Positions 47,138 to 56,816 of a stretch of DNA of 64,000 nt are shown here, piece after piece. The position numbers and the translations under genes are program-made. This stretch comes from Luteibacter yeojuensis (lineage in GTDB: Bacteria; Pseudomonadota; Gammaproteobacteria; Xanthomonadales; Rhodanobacteraceae), in assembly GCF_011742875.1 (NCBI RefSeq), contig NZ_JAAQTL010000001.1, positions 682,001 to 746,000 of the forward strand, written 5' to 3'. The notes under the pieces were generated by a model. The model saw only the letters and a program-made list of their open reading frames with translations, searched no databases and was not told the origin of the DNA. The number at the start of each line of letters is the position of its first letter. Within the stretch, counting starts at the first letter, position 1.

Positions 47138-48896
47138 ATCGTCGCGGGTCGGCGTATCGATCGTGTCGCGGGGATGCGCTTCGGAACTCTATGTCGTCAA
47201 TCGGGCCTATGCCCTGGTGGCGCAAGGCGTCGGTGCCCTCCGTCTACAGCTGGAACCCGGTCGGTACAAGGTGCGCCAGCGGATCGGCTATTGCGAACAG
47301 GTTCATGAGCTGGAGGTGGTGGAAGCGTCGAGGGACGTCCTTATGGTGCTTCCCGATCTGGATTTTCCTTCGCCGATTCCATTGGCGGGTACGTCGTTCG
47401 TTTCGCCTGGAATGGCGCGGCGGCCATTCTCCCTCGGTACGGGTAATTTCCGGTTCGTCCTTTGGGTGCCGGTCGATGAGGGCATGACGCCGGCCGCCCG
47501 AACCGCACGCCTGCGTAGCGACACGGAGCGGCTGCGTCTCGAACGTTTCGACGGCGAGTTCTCGATGCGGTTCGACGACGCCATCCTCGTCGAGGAAAGA
47601 CAGGGCATGCGGGTGTTCGGTGCCGATGTCGAGCCGGGCCATTATCTCGTCGTGCAGGACCACCCCGAACAGCGACAGGTGTGTCTGCCGATCCTGATCC
47701 TGCAAGACCGGACGACCATGGTCTTCAGCCTGGCGCTGGAGGCCGAGGGGCTGCCGGTACCTGTTCGACTGGAGCATGCCGCGGTGGCGATGCTCCGGAA
47801 CGACGAGCTGGACCATCCCTACGAGTCTTCGCTGCTGCGCCTGGAAGCCGCCAGGAAGGCGTCCGGCGCGGGGCGCCATGTATATGGCTGGTCCCAGGTT
47901 AGTGACCATCCGGCCAGCGACGAGCGGCCGTCCGAGAACATCCTGCTGGACCTGTTGGATGCGCAGCTTGGGCTGCGCCGCACCCTTTCGCGAGCCTCGC
48001 AAGATGATGCCGCGGCAGAGAGAACCTTCGTGGAAGACCTCGTCCACCCGTTGGAGCAACTCGCTTCAAAGATCGGGGATGCGAACGCGGATGTGGCGGC
48101 GTTGCGTTCGTTCCTGGGCGTCATGCCCGCTGGGACCATCGAGGCGCTCGCGGGGCCACCGTTGCTCAGACGGAACTGGGATCACTTGCTCTCGGCGCCC
48201 GAAGGGAATGTGCTGGCCGCCGACTTGATGGCCTTCTCTTTCCAGGTGGAGCCGAGCCCGGCGTGGTTCCTCTGGAGCGAGGCGCCGGGTGCAAGGGCGG
48301 CGTCCTTCGCTGCGCGTCATGCCGGTGCCATCGCGGAGTACAGCGACTATCTCTTGCTGCCGACACCGAGCTTGGGCAGCCGCGTCGCATCGGAGGCGGA
48401 AGGGGAGGCGGACACGGGGCTGAAAGTCTTTTGGCCACTGCCCGTGAGGCATGACACATTGGAGTGGGCAAGCCGGCATTTTTCGATCTTCGAGAAGGCT
48501 CTTTCCCCAGCGCCGGCGGTCGCCTTGACCGTCGGCGATGTCGAGACCATGCTCGCGGCGCTGATACAGAACGAGTCCTTCGCGGATTGGCTGGACCGCG
48601 CGCAGTCGGATTTCAACGAGAAAGGCCCGTCGCTCGTGGATGCCTCGCTGCAACGGCTTGTCACCGGACTGCGGGTGCTTTCCGATCCGACGCTGATAAA
48701 CCTGCTTGGGGCTGACGCCGTGATAAAGCAGGCACTGGCGGCACTTCGTCTCCCGCAAAGCCGCGTTGTCCAACTGGCGAAGGATCTGCTGAAAGAGATG
48801 GCGGCCGTACTCCCCGAATCCGAACAGGCGGCTGTCCGGCAGGTTCTCCATGGCTTCGACGCGGCGGCGGAGAACTGGCTCGAAGCGGGCCGTTAA
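47121..48896 (+). CDS. Large protein of unknown function with PEGA-like beta modules (third gene of the caspase operon)
   Basis: A 591-residue cytoplasmic-looking protein without signal peptide or membrane helix. The first 210 residues contain two beta domains, each ending in an EPG(R/H)Y turn: EPGRYKV (45-51) and EPGHYLV (171-177), as in PEGA-like folds. From ~220 on it is helical with a segment LLDLLDAQLGLRRTL (residues ~275-290) and a C-terminal block rich in Leu and Gln. No enzyme motif is visible. It overlaps the caspase gene by 17 bases and has GGGGGA before its ATG, so it is translationally coupled. A role as sensor, scaffold or substrate is a guess. Confidence 0.75.
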   Translation: MPSPSESSRVGVSIVSRGCASELYVVNRAYALVAQGVGALRLQLEPGRYKVRQRIGYCEQVHELEVVEASRDVLMVLPDLDFPSPIPLAGTSFVSPGMARRPFSLGTGNFRFVLWVPVDEGMTPAARTARLRSDTERLRLERFDGEFSMRFDDAILVEERQGMRVFGADVEPGHYLVVQDHPEQRQVCLPILILQDRTTMVFSLALEAEGLPVPVRLEHAAVAMLRNDELDHPYESSLLRLEAARKASGAGRHVYGWSQVSDHPASDERPSENILLDLLDAQLGLRRTLSRASQDDAAAERTFVEDLVHPLEQLASKIGDANADVAALRSFLGVMPAGTIEALAGPPLLRRNWDHLLSAPEGNVLAADLMAFSFQVEPSPAWFLWSEAPGARAASFAARHAGAIAEYSDYLLLPTPSLGSRVASEAEGEADTGLKVFWPLPVRHDTLEWASRHFSIFEKALSPAPAVALTVGDVETMLAALIQNESFADWLDRAQSDFNEKGPSLVDASLQRLVTGLRVLSDPTLINLLGADAVIKQALAALRLPQSRVVQLAKDLLKEMAAVLPESEQAAVRQVLHGFDAAAENWLEAGR

Positions 48897-49010
48897 CGAT
48901 GGTTATCGCGGGATCCCGGCCCCATGCAAGAGCCGCGCAAGACGCCTTGCGCCGATGGTCGGAGGCCCCATATACGATACGGCCAGATATTTTGACTAAA
49001 GGAACCCGCC

Positions 49011-49658
49011 GTGTCGAAAAAGATCAAGATCGACTTCGTATCCGACATTGCCTGCCCGTGGTGCGTTATTGGCCTTGGCGGCCTCGAAGAGGCCCTGGGT
49101 CGATTGCACGACGTGATCGAGCCGGAACTCACGTTCCACCCCTTCGAGCTGAATCCACGCATGCCGGCGGGTGGACAGAACAGCCTGGAGCATATCCACC
49201 AGAAGTACGGCATCTCGTTCGACGAGGCGCGTGTCAATCGTGAGCGTATCCGGGCACGCGCCGCCGATGTCGGCTTTACGATGAATACGTCCGACGACAG
49301 CCGCATCTACAACACATTCGACGCGCACCGCTTGCTCGCGTGGGCAAAGGGCGAAGGCAAGCAACTTGAATTGAAGCGACAGCTGTTCACGGTGAACTTT
49401 ACCGATCAGCGCGATCCAGGGAACCACGATAACCTGGTGGCTGCGGCGGAGAAGGTCGGACTGGATCCGCTGCAGGCTCGCGCGGTGCTTGATTCCGATC
49501 GCTACGCGGATGAAGTTCGCGCGGACGAGCACCTGTGGCAGAGCCGCGGCATCAACGGCGTACCAGCAGTGGTGATCAACGACCGCTACCTGATTTCCGG
49601 TGGTCAGCCCGTAGACGAATTCGAGCGTCAGCTGCGAAAGATCGCCGAAGAAGTCTGA
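49011..49658 (+). CDS. FrnE-type DsbA-family oxidoreductase
   Basis: A 215-residue cytoplasmic thioredoxin-fold protein with the active site C15-P-W-C18 (SDIACPWCVIG) near the N-terminus, in the FrnE/2-hydroxychromene-2-carboxylate isomerase-like group (FNTFDAHRLLAWA, VNFTDQRD and GVPAVVINDRYLISGGQP). GTG 49011 follows AAGGA at seven bases. No signal peptide, so it works in the cytoplasm, perhaps in thiol stress. It stands alone between the caspase operon and a hydrolase. Confidence 0.88.
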   Translation: MSKKIKIDFVSDIACPWCVIGLGGLEEALGRLHDVIEPELTFHPFELNPRMPAGGQNSLEHIHQKYGISFDEARVNRERIRARAADVGFTMNTSDDSRIYNTFDAHRLLAWAKGEGKQLELKRQLFTVNFTDQRDPGNHDNLVAAAEKVGLDPLQARAVLDSDRYADEVRADEHLWQSRGINGVPAVVINDRYLISGGQPVDEFERQLRKIAEEV

Positions 49659-49761
49659 GTCCGCTCTCCGCGAACGCCATCCCTGCCGTTAGTCCCGTTC
49701 CTCGCCTGTCCGGGTGACGCTAATATATCGGCTGCTTTCAAATAACGGGCGGAAGCAGCCG

Positions 49762-51192
49762 ATGAAATTCGCGCATTCTCTGCTGATCACGAGCGCCATC
49801 ACTTTCTTCGTGGTGGCCCCCGTTTCGAGTCGCGATGCGGAGAGGGCCGTCGTGGAACGGTCTCTTGTGCCCGCCATCAAGCTTGCAGGCGTGCCGGCTC
49901 ACGCCGAGACATTGGCAGAGGAGATGAAGCGCCTTGCGGTGCCCGGCGTCGCCATCACGGTCATCGACAAGGGGGACATCGCCTGGTCGGGAACGTACGG
50001 CGTCACCACCAAGGGCGGCGAACAGATAACGCCCTCTACGCGATTCCAAGCCGGGTCGATCAGCAAGTCGGTGGCAGCGCTCGCGATGCTTCGTCTGGCG
50101 GCGGAAGGGAAGGTCTCGCTGGACCGCCCTGTGAACGACTACCTCACCAGCTGGAAGCTTCCCGACGGCGACAAAGGCAAGGCCAGCGAGGTGACATTGC
50201 GCCGGTTGCTGTCGCATACCGCCGGACTCAGCGTGAGCTTCTTTCCGGGATATGCAGCCGGCACACCGCTTCCGACCCCGATCGACATTCTCGACGGCAA
50301 GCCGCCTGCGAACACGGCTCCCATCCGCATTACCTCCGCACCTGGCAGCGAGTGGCGATATTCGGGAGGCGGCTACTTCGTGGCGCAACAGGTTGCCGTC
50401 GACGTGACAAAAGAGCCCTTCGCCACGTGGGCGAAGCGGAGCATTCTCGATCCGGCGAACATGACCGACAGCAGCTTCGCTCCCGCGCCGCATGGACGAT
50501 ATGCCCGTGGCCATCGCTCCGCCGATGAACCCGTCCCAGGAGGCGTTTATCTCTATCCGGAGAGCGCCGCAGCAGGTCTATGGTCGACCCCTACCGATCT
50601 TGCGCACGCACTGCTCGCACTGGCCGACTCGATCGCCGGCAAACCCAAGGCCCTGCTTCCGCCGTCGGTCGCAAAAGTAGTGCTCGACCCCGTCGTTCCC
50701 GGCGAGACTGTCGGATTCGATACGGGCGGCAGTGGCGCGAACCAGTGGATCGCCAAAGGCGGCGACACGGACGGATTCGCTTCCTACATGGTGCTGTATC
50801 CCTCCCGCGGCCAGGGCGTCGTTGTCATGACGAACAGCGCGGCGGGAGCCACCCTCGCGCGAGACCTGGTGCGAAGCGTCGCCCAAGCCTATGAGTGGCC
50901 TGATTTCGGTCCGCGCGAGCGTCGGTCGGTTGCCTTCAGTCCGGCACAACTCACCCGTTTGCCCGGCACCTACCGGTATCAGGGGAACCATACGTTTACG
51001 GTCGCTCGTGACGGTGACACGCTGACCATTGCCGACCCCGAAAGTCCGGCGGAGCGACTCTATGTCGATCCGTCCGGAAAGCTGTTTACACTCTCGCAGG
51101 ATCTCGACTACGACTTCAAGGCGGACGGAAGCGGTGAAATCCGCGCCGGTCGCAGGGTCATACCGTTCAGGAAGAACGGTCAAGGGGGTTGA
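49762..51192 (+). CDS. Beta-lactamase-family serine hydrolase
   Basis: A 476-residue exported protein. Signal peptide MKFAHSLLITSAITFFVVAPVSS; the class C beta-lactamase/esterase-like core has the catalytic tetrad S99-x-x-K102 (QAGSISKSVAAL) and Y200 in EWRYSGGGYF, the Tyr motif usually written YSN. The C-terminal ~100 residues (LPGTYRYQGNHTF, then ADGSGEI) form an extra beta domain seen in family members. These enzymes may be peptidases or esterases rather than true lactamases. ATG 49762 has GGAAG upstream; the longer frame starts outside. Its tail overlaps the convergent GH95 gene by 26 bases. Confidence 0.87.
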   Translation: MKFAHSLLITSAITFFVVAPVSSRDAERAVVERSLVPAIKLAGVPAHAETLAEEMKRLAVPGVAITVIDKGDIAWSGTYGVTTKGGEQITPSTRFQAGSISKSVAALAMLRLAAEGKVSLDRPVNDYLTSWKLPDGDKGKASEVTLRRLLSHTAGLSVSFFPGYAAGTPLPTPIDILDGKPPANTAPIRITSAPGSEWRYSGGGYFVAQQVAVDVTKEPFATWAKRSILDPANMTDSSFAPAPHGRYARGHRSADEPVPGGVYLYPESAAAGLWSTPTDLAHALLALADSIAGKPKALLPPSVAKVVLDPVVPGETVGFDTGGSGANQWIAKGGDTDGFASYMVLYPSRGQGVVVMTNSAAGATLARDLVRSVAQAYEWPDFGPRERRSVAFSPAQLTRLPGTYRYQGNHTFTVARDGDTLTIADPESPAERLYVDPSGKLFTLSQDLDYDFKADGSGEIRAGRRVIPFRKNGQGG

Positions 51193-53650
51193 AGCGACGC
51201 CAAATCGTCGAGCCGGGCAGGGTTAGCTTTACCGACCCTCCTGGCCGAAGCGCGATGTCCTTCTCCCACCCATCAAACCTCAACCTCGTCCGTTCCCCGC
51301 CCACGCTCCGCACCGTCACCGTCGTAACCTTCCCAAGCTTCCAGGCCAGATCGACCCGGAAGCCACCCCGCGCGCCCAAGCCGGTCACGGTCCCCGAAGC
51401 CGCCCAGGCCTCGGGCAGCGCAGGCAGCAACACGATCAACCCGGGTCGCGACGAGATCAGCATCTCCAGCATGGCTGTCGGCGTGCCAAAGTTCGCGTCG
51501 ATCTGGAAGGCATCGTGATCGGCATCGAGTTGGTACATGTCGAAAAGATTCTGCGCGGTGCCATTGCTCCGTTGCTTCGATGGCGACAGGTTGGTGAGGA
51601 TGAGTCGATAGGCCTTCTCGGCATGCCCCAGTCGCGCCCAACACATCGCGCGCCAGGCGCAGGCCCAGCCGTATCCACCCGTGCCCCGCGCCTCCAGTAA
51701 TCGGGTCACGCCGTCGATCAGGGTAGAGGGGCTGCCATCGGTCCGAATCCGGTCGCCGGGAAAGAAGCCGACCAGCGGCGACAGGTGCCTGTGCTCCGCT
51801 TCGCCGAGGTTGTCCGGTGTCATCCACTCCTCGAGCCAGCCGGTCTTGTCGCTGACCTCGGGCAAGTAAAGCCGCGCCTGAAGCTTCGCTATCGTCGCGG
51901 CGTAGTCGGCATCCTTAGCGAGCAGCGCACTGGCCTGACGGTAATTCTCGAACAGGTCCCAAACCCACTCCTGCGCGTACGTGATGCCCTTGGCATCGGT
52001 CGGCCCTTGCTCGGGTGACCAGTCCGCGTCGTCGACCAGCACCTCGCGCATGCGGCCCGTGGCCGGATCCTTCACGCTCACGGTCAACAACCGCGACTCC
52101 CAGAACTCGCAGGCACCTTTCATCAGGGGATAGATGCGCGCGAGGTAGGAACGGTCCGGGTTGTACTGGTAGTGCTGCCACAGGTTGTTGCACAGCCACG
52201 CATTCCCCGCGGGATGCCAGCGCCAGCCACCACCGCCGTAGATATTGGTGGAGATGCCGAGGGTCCAGCCGGCGATCTTTCCCGAGCTGTTGCGATAGCC
52301 GTTGCGCGGATCGTTGAAGTATTTCCGGGTCGCGTCGGTCCACGCATCGACCTGGCTGAGGCAGTAGTTCGTGAACGGGTCGAAGCAGGAGGGCAGGCCG
52401 GCGCGGTCGGGCAGCCAGTAGTTCATCTGGATATTGATGTCGCTGTGGTAATCGGCCATCCAGGGCGACACGTTGCTGTCGAGCCAGAGGCCCTGGAGGC
52501 CCGTCGGCAGGCTGTCGCGGGAACCGGCGATGGTCAGGTAGCGCCCGTACTGGAGATAGGTCGCCTCGAGTTCCGGGTCCGTCGGCGATCCTGCCGTCGC
52601 CCGGGCCTGGAGGCGCGTCCAGGTATCCATCGCTCGCTGCGTCGCCGTCGACGTGCCCAGATCGACGCGCATCGTGTCGAACAGCGCGCGATAGTCGGCG
52701 ACGTGAGTATGCAACAGCACGTCGGGAGAGTGCAGGGCGGCGGCACCGGTCTTCCGGGTCGCCAGCTCCAGTGGATCGAGCGAAGGATCCATGTAGCCCA
52801 TGGCCAGGTCCGGTACGTAGTTGGTGCCGCCGCCGACGATGATCGTCAGTGCGGCACAGTTCGCAAAATGCAGACCTCGCTCGTCCGCCTCGATGCGGCC
52901 GGCCGTCGCCGATGCTGTGACGTTCGTCGCATATCTCAGGCCGTTGTCCAGCACTCCTTCGAAGTGGGTGCGAGCGGTGGGTATCGGCGCTTGCTGGACT
53001 TCCGCGCGCGGGGTGTCTCCGTGCATGCCGTGCAAGGCGAGGGTGCCGCTATAGGCGCCACCACCGGCCTGGGACAGATGGATGACGACCACATCGTCCG
53101 GGTGGCTGGCGAAGATGCCCCACGAATACGCCACGCCGTCCTTCCGGTACGAGACGCGCAGGTAGCCCTGGTCCAGGTCGAGCTCGCGCCGGTAACCGGT
53201 GACGTGGGCCGGCTCGTGGCCTTCGATCGACACATAGAGCCGGGCCAGCATCACCAGGCTTCCGAAGTGCTCCGTGGAATAGTCGAACTGCCCGTCGTCG
53301 CCGAGCACGACGTCGCGCTTTCCCAGCCACATCGAGGCGTCGGTGATGTAGAGGCAGGTGGACGCCGGGTCGCCGCCGACCAGCGCGCCAACGCGACCGT
53401 TGCCGATCGGCAGGCCCTCGCGAAGCAGGTTCGATTCCGCTGCCGGCGTGTCGTATCGGAGGACGTGTCTCGAGGGTACGACGGGCAAGGGGCCGCCCGG
53501 GCGTCGCACGACATAAGCCGCTGGATTCCCGCCTTCGCGGGAATGACGGTAGGGCAGGGCGAGCCACGGGAACATGGCGGCCATGGTCCCGGCCGCTCGG
53601 AGGAAACCGCGCCGATCCATCGGGTCGTCATGCGTTTCATCCAGGTCCAT
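51167..53650 (-). CDS. GH95 glycoside hydrolase, probable alpha-L-fucosidase
   Basis: About 827 residues. A twin-arginine signal (DRRGFLRAAGTMAAMF) follows a short N-terminus, so it should be exported folded through Tat. The GH95 core is recognisable: LREGLPIGNGRVGALV, SRDSLPTGLQGLWLDSN, DYHSDINIQMNYW, WSPEQGP and QIDANFGT-containing end segment. Family members remove alpha-1,2-fucose (or L-galactose) from glycans. The ATG at 53650 is preferred over a TTG at 53689 or ATG at 53620. Right after the signal (residues 35-44) a dispersed palindrome has been incorporated into the reading frame. It works with the TonB receptor and GH27 enzyme encoded divergently. Confidence 0.88.
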   Translation of the reverse strand: MDLDETHDDPMDRRGFLRAAGTMAAMFPWLALPYRHSREGGNPAAYVVRRPGGPLPVVPSRHVLRYDTPAAESNLLREGLPIGNGRVGALVGGDPASTCLYITDASMWLGKRDVVLGDDGQFDYSTEHFGSLVMLARLYVSIEGHEPAHVTGYRRELDLDQGYLRVSYRKDGVAYSWGIFASHPDDVVVIHLSQAGGGAYSGTLALHGMHGDTPRAEVQQAPIPTARTHFEGVLDNGLRYATNVTASATAGRIEADERGLHFANCAALTIIVGGGTNYVPDLAMGYMDPSLDPLELATRKTGAAALHSPDVLLHTHVADYRALFDTMRVDLGTSTATQRAMDTWTRLQARATAGSPTDPELEATYLQYGRYLTIAGSRDSLPTGLQGLWLDSNVSPWMADYHSDINIQMNYWLPDRAGLPSCFDPFTNYCLSQVDAWTDATRKYFNDPRNGYRNSSGKIAGWTLGISTNIYGGGGWRWHPAGNAWLCNNLWQHYQYNPDRSYLARIYPLMKGACEFWESRLLTVSVKDPATGRMREVLVDDADWSPEQGPTDAKGITYAQEWVWDLFENYRQASALLAKDADYAATIAKLQARLYLPEVSDKTGWLEEWMTPDNLGEAEHRHLSPLVGFFPGDRIRTDGSPSTLIDGVTRLLEARGTGGYGWACAWRAMCWARLGHAEKAYRLILTNLSPSKQRSNGTAQNLFDMYQLDADHDAFQIDANFGTPTAMLEMLISSRPGLIVLLPALPEAWAASGTVTGLGARGGFRVDLAWKLGKVTTVTVRSVGGERTRLRFDGWEKDIALRPGGSVKLTLPGSTIWRRFNPLDRSS
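53519..53548. repeat. 30-bp palindromic repeat inside the GH95 coding region
   Basis: Core ATTCCCGCGAAGGCGGGAAT on the minus strand. Third copy of the repeat family seen at 28421-28450 and 34358-34387; it encodes the linker after the Tat signal. Confidence 0.8.
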
Positions 53651-53910
53651 CGGTGTTCCGAAGCCCCTGTGGATAGATTTGTTGGACAAAACGAATCTAG
53701 ACCGTGCCGTTCCGTGTTGTCATGCTGCGCCGCAGCTTGTGGCGGTAGCGAAACCTCGGTAACGATGAATAAGTCGTACAAAAGTGCGATGGCTGCGGAT
53801 AGGGGAACCAGGAAGCTTCCTGGCGCCGTTTGGGGGAACGGTGTCGACGAGCGTCGGACAGCAGCCGTGTGGGCTCATCGGGGTTTTCCACAATGTCGGG
53901 GAGGGTAGCC

Positions 53911-56796
53911 GTGCAGCTAAAGAAATTGGTTGTGGCAATGGGTGTCGCCTGGATGATGGGTTATGGCGCACCGGGTTTCGCGCAGACAGCGACAGCCACA
54001 TCACCAGACCCGGCTCCAGCCGGTACGTCACCCGCACCGCCTGCGAAGGCGGCCAAACCGGCCAAACCTGGCAGCACCGGCACCGATGGCAAGAAGGTAA
54101 CCGAATTGGGCGCCGTGGCCGTGACCGGCCAGCTGGCGGCTCTACAGCGCGCCCAGGCGATCAAGCAGGATTCGGTCAATGTGGTCGACTCCATCTCCGC
54201 CGAAGAGGCCGGCAAGTTCCCCGATCCCAATGTGGCCGACGCGCTCCAGCGCGTCCCGGGCGTGTCGGTGAACCGCAGTGGCGGCGAGTCCAGCCAGATC
54301 GCCGTGCGTGGCTTCGGCCCCGAATTCGTCGCCGTCACCATCAACGGACGGCCGATGGCGACGGCCTCGGGCTCGCGCGCCTTCAACTTCGACGTACTCC
54401 CCTCGGAAATCATCAGCGTCGCCCAGGTCAACAAGACCTCGTCGGCGGATATCCCCGAAGTGGACATCGGCGGCGTGGTGGACATCCAGACGGCGCGGCC
54501 GCTGGACTTCAGTGGCTATCACGGGGCGTGGAGCGCCGCGGGCGTCAACAGCAACCTGACCGGCGACTGGAAGGGCAAGACGACGCCCAAGGCGTCGGGT
54601 CTGTTCGGCTGGACGAACGCGGACCATACGTTCGGCTTCATGGCCTCGGCCTGGTATTACAAGCGGAAGGACACCCAGCTCAATACGCAGGCCAACTCGT
54701 GGTACGCCGGCCAGGACATTTCAAAGCTGTCCGGCCTGAGCAACCCCAATTACACCAACGTGGCGGTGCCGGAAACACTGGCCAGCAACGTGCTGGACGA
54801 GACGCGCGTCCGCAAAGGCGTCAGCGGTGCCATCGACTGGAAGCCGATCGACCGGCTGACGGTCCAGTTCGACACCTTGTACTCGGCCTATAAGGTCGAT
54901 CCGTTCGAGCACGAGTTCGGCGAGTACGGAAATACGGGCGACATCCAGTCGCTGACGACCGATCCCAACAACACGGTGCTCAGCTTCATACGCAAGGGCG
55001 AAGGCCCGAACGTCATGGCGAACGACTATGTGACCTCGTATACGCCAAGCTACGAAAAGAGCTACCAGAACGGTCTCAACCTCGGTTTCGACATCGACCA
55101 GTCGACCAAACTGAGCCTCGACGTGTCCACGTCCAAGGCCTGGAACAAGGAAAGCCCCAACGGGTACTTCCTCGTGGTCGGCGCGAAGAACTTCGGCACC
55201 AATCCCACCTGGACCAACGGCGGCAGCAGCCAGCCGCCGAGCTATTCGAACATCCTCTCGCCCACCAACACGGACATCCTCACGGCGCATTGCTGTAATG
55301 CGGGTTCCGGCAACAACGTCACCAACAAGATCGACAACTACACGCTGAAGCTGGACAAGTCCTTCACCGATGGCGCGCTCGCACGGCTCGAAGCCGGCTT
55401 CCAGTACAGCAAGGAATGGGTGAAGTCGGTGAGTTGGGGTACGCCGAACAGCATCCTCTGCAACGCCTATTGCGGTTACTCGGTCGACGTTCCGGCGGAT
55501 GCGATCGGTGCGTACATCTACAAGGCGCCGCCGAAGATCCACGGCGTTTCCTCGCCCGGCTTGCCCGCGGAATGGATCCAGTACGACCCGCGGGCCTACC
55601 TGAGCTGGCTGGCCTCGCCGGCGGCTTACAACCAGCTCTCGCCCGAGAAGCGTGACGCCCTGCTTGCCGGCCTGGCCGCCAACGGCGGTACCTTCGACGC
55701 GGTGCCCAATCCCGGCAGCTACAACAACGTGGGCGAGAAGGAGAAGGCGTTCTTCGCCAAGGCCGTCTTCGAAGGCACGATGTGGAACATGCCCTGGGTC
55801 GTCGACGTGGGCGCGCGGTACCTCCACGTGGCCTCGACGTCCACGGCGGTCAACCAGCCCCCCATCGCGTATCGCATCGACCCGAACGACACCAGCAACG
55901 GTCAGGTCACCTATGGGCCGCTGGCCCCGCAATCGGCCGATGGCGGCTACCACAAGTGGCTGCCGTCGCTGAACTTCAAATGGAACCTGCTGGACAACCT
56001 GATCTACCGCTTCTCGTGGTCGAAGACGCTGACCCCGCCGGCGTTGAACAACCTGTACTACAACAAGAGCTTTGGCACGCGCCCGAACTCGCTGACCATC
56101 TCGCAGGGCAATCCGCAGCTCCAGCCCTATGCCTCGCGGAATTACGACATGGGCCTGGAGTGGTATATCGACGACGCCAGCTACATCGCGCTGGAAGGGT
56201 TCTACAAGAAGGTCAGCAACTTCAGCACGCTGGTGAGCACGCCGGTACCGTTCCTGACCAACGAGAACACGGGCCAGCCATTCATCTGGTCGCTCACCCA
56301 GCCGATCAACCTGAACTCCTCGAACATCTACGGCGAGGAACTGACCTTCAATTACCAGTTCACGCACCTCCTGCCCGATCCGTTCAATGGCCTGGGCATG
56401 GCTCTCAACTACACCCATGTGAAGAGCAGCACGAACCTCAGCCCGGGCGTCATCGCGGCATCGGGCAAGTTCGCGGTGCCGGGTATCGGCGACTCGGCCA
56501 ATGCGAGCCTGTACTACGAGAAGGGCCCCGTGCAGGTCCGCGTTGCATACAACTGGCGCGGTAAGTACCTGGAGAGTCTTTCCTACGGTGCGGGCGCCAC
56601 GCCGGCCACGCGCAGCGCCTATGGCCAGGTGGACCTGAGCGCCAGCTACGCGTTGGACAAGCACGTGTCGGTCTTCGTGTCCGGCACCAACCTGACCCAC
56701 GAGCACCTTTACGACTATTCGGTGTACCGCAATCGCTTCCTGTATGCCGAAGCGGACGGCACCGTGTATACCGTGGGCCTGCGGGGCACCTTCTGA
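53911..56796 (+). CDS. TonB-dependent outer-membrane receptor (Xanthomonas/Caulobacter type)
   Basis: A 961-residue receptor with a signal peptide (ends GAPGFAQ), a Pro/Ala/Lys-rich linker (residues ~31-60), a TonB-box-like TELGAVAVTG, then the plug domain (FPDPNVADALQRVPGVSV, QIAVRGFGPEFVAVTINGRP, VDIGGVVDIQT) and a 22-strand barrel ending in the aromatic YTVGLRGTF. This class transports plant-derived sugars in Xanthomonadales. GTG 53911 is chosen for its GGAGG spaced six bases. Its TGA overlaps the ATG region of the GH27 gene, suggesting one operon. It is divergent from GH95, which probably shares control. Confidence 0.92.
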   Translation: MQLKKLVVAMGVAWMMGYGAPGFAQTATATSPDPAPAGTSPAPPAKAAKPAKPGSTGTDGKKVTELGAVAVTGQLAALQRAQAIKQDSVNVVDSISAEEAGKFPDPNVADALQRVPGVSVNRSGGESSQIAVRGFGPEFVAVTINGRPMATASGSRAFNFDVLPSEIISVAQVNKTSSADIPEVDIGGVVDIQTARPLDFSGYHGAWSAAGVNSNLTGDWKGKTTPKASGLFGWTNADHTFGFMASAWYYKRKDTQLNTQANSWYAGQDISKLSGLSNPNYTNVAVPETLASNVLDETRVRKGVSGAIDWKPIDRLTVQFDTLYSAYKVDPFEHEFGEYGNTGDIQSLTTDPNNTVLSFIRKGEGPNVMANDYVTSYTPSYEKSYQNGLNLGFDIDQSTKLSLDVSTSKAWNKESPNGYFLVVGAKNFGTNPTWTNGGSSQPPSYSNILSPTNTDILTAHCCNAGSGNNVTNKIDNYTLKLDKSFTDGALARLEAGFQYSKEWVKSVSWGTPNSILCNAYCGYSVDVPADAIGAYIYKAPPKIHGVSSPGLPAEWIQYDPRAYLSWLASPAAYNQLSPEKRDALLAGLAANGGTFDAVPNPGSYNNVGEKEKAFFAKAVFEGTMWNMPWVVDVGARYLHVASTSTAVNQPPIAYRIDPNDTSNGQVTYGPLAPQSADGGYHKWLPSLNFKWNLLDNLIYRFSWSKTLTPPALNNLYYNKSFGTRPNSLTISQGNPQLQPYASRNYDMGLEWYIDDASYIALEGFYKKVSNFSTLVSTPVPFLTNENTGQPFIWSLTQPINLNSSNIYGEELTFNYQFTHLLPDPFNGLGMALNYTHVKSSTNLSPGVIAASGKFAVPGIGDSANASLYYEKGPVQVRVAYNWRGKYLESLSYGAGATPATRSAYGQVDLSASYALDKHVSVFVSGTNLTHEHLYDYSVYRNRFLYAEADGTVYTVGLRGTF

Positions 56797-56816
56797 TGAC
56801 GACACGAGGACTGACG

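Noticed and set aside
53651..53689. Upstream TTG start for the GH95 gene
   Set aside because: TTG is weak, and the residues before the Tat motif would not fit a signal; ATG 53650 is preferred.
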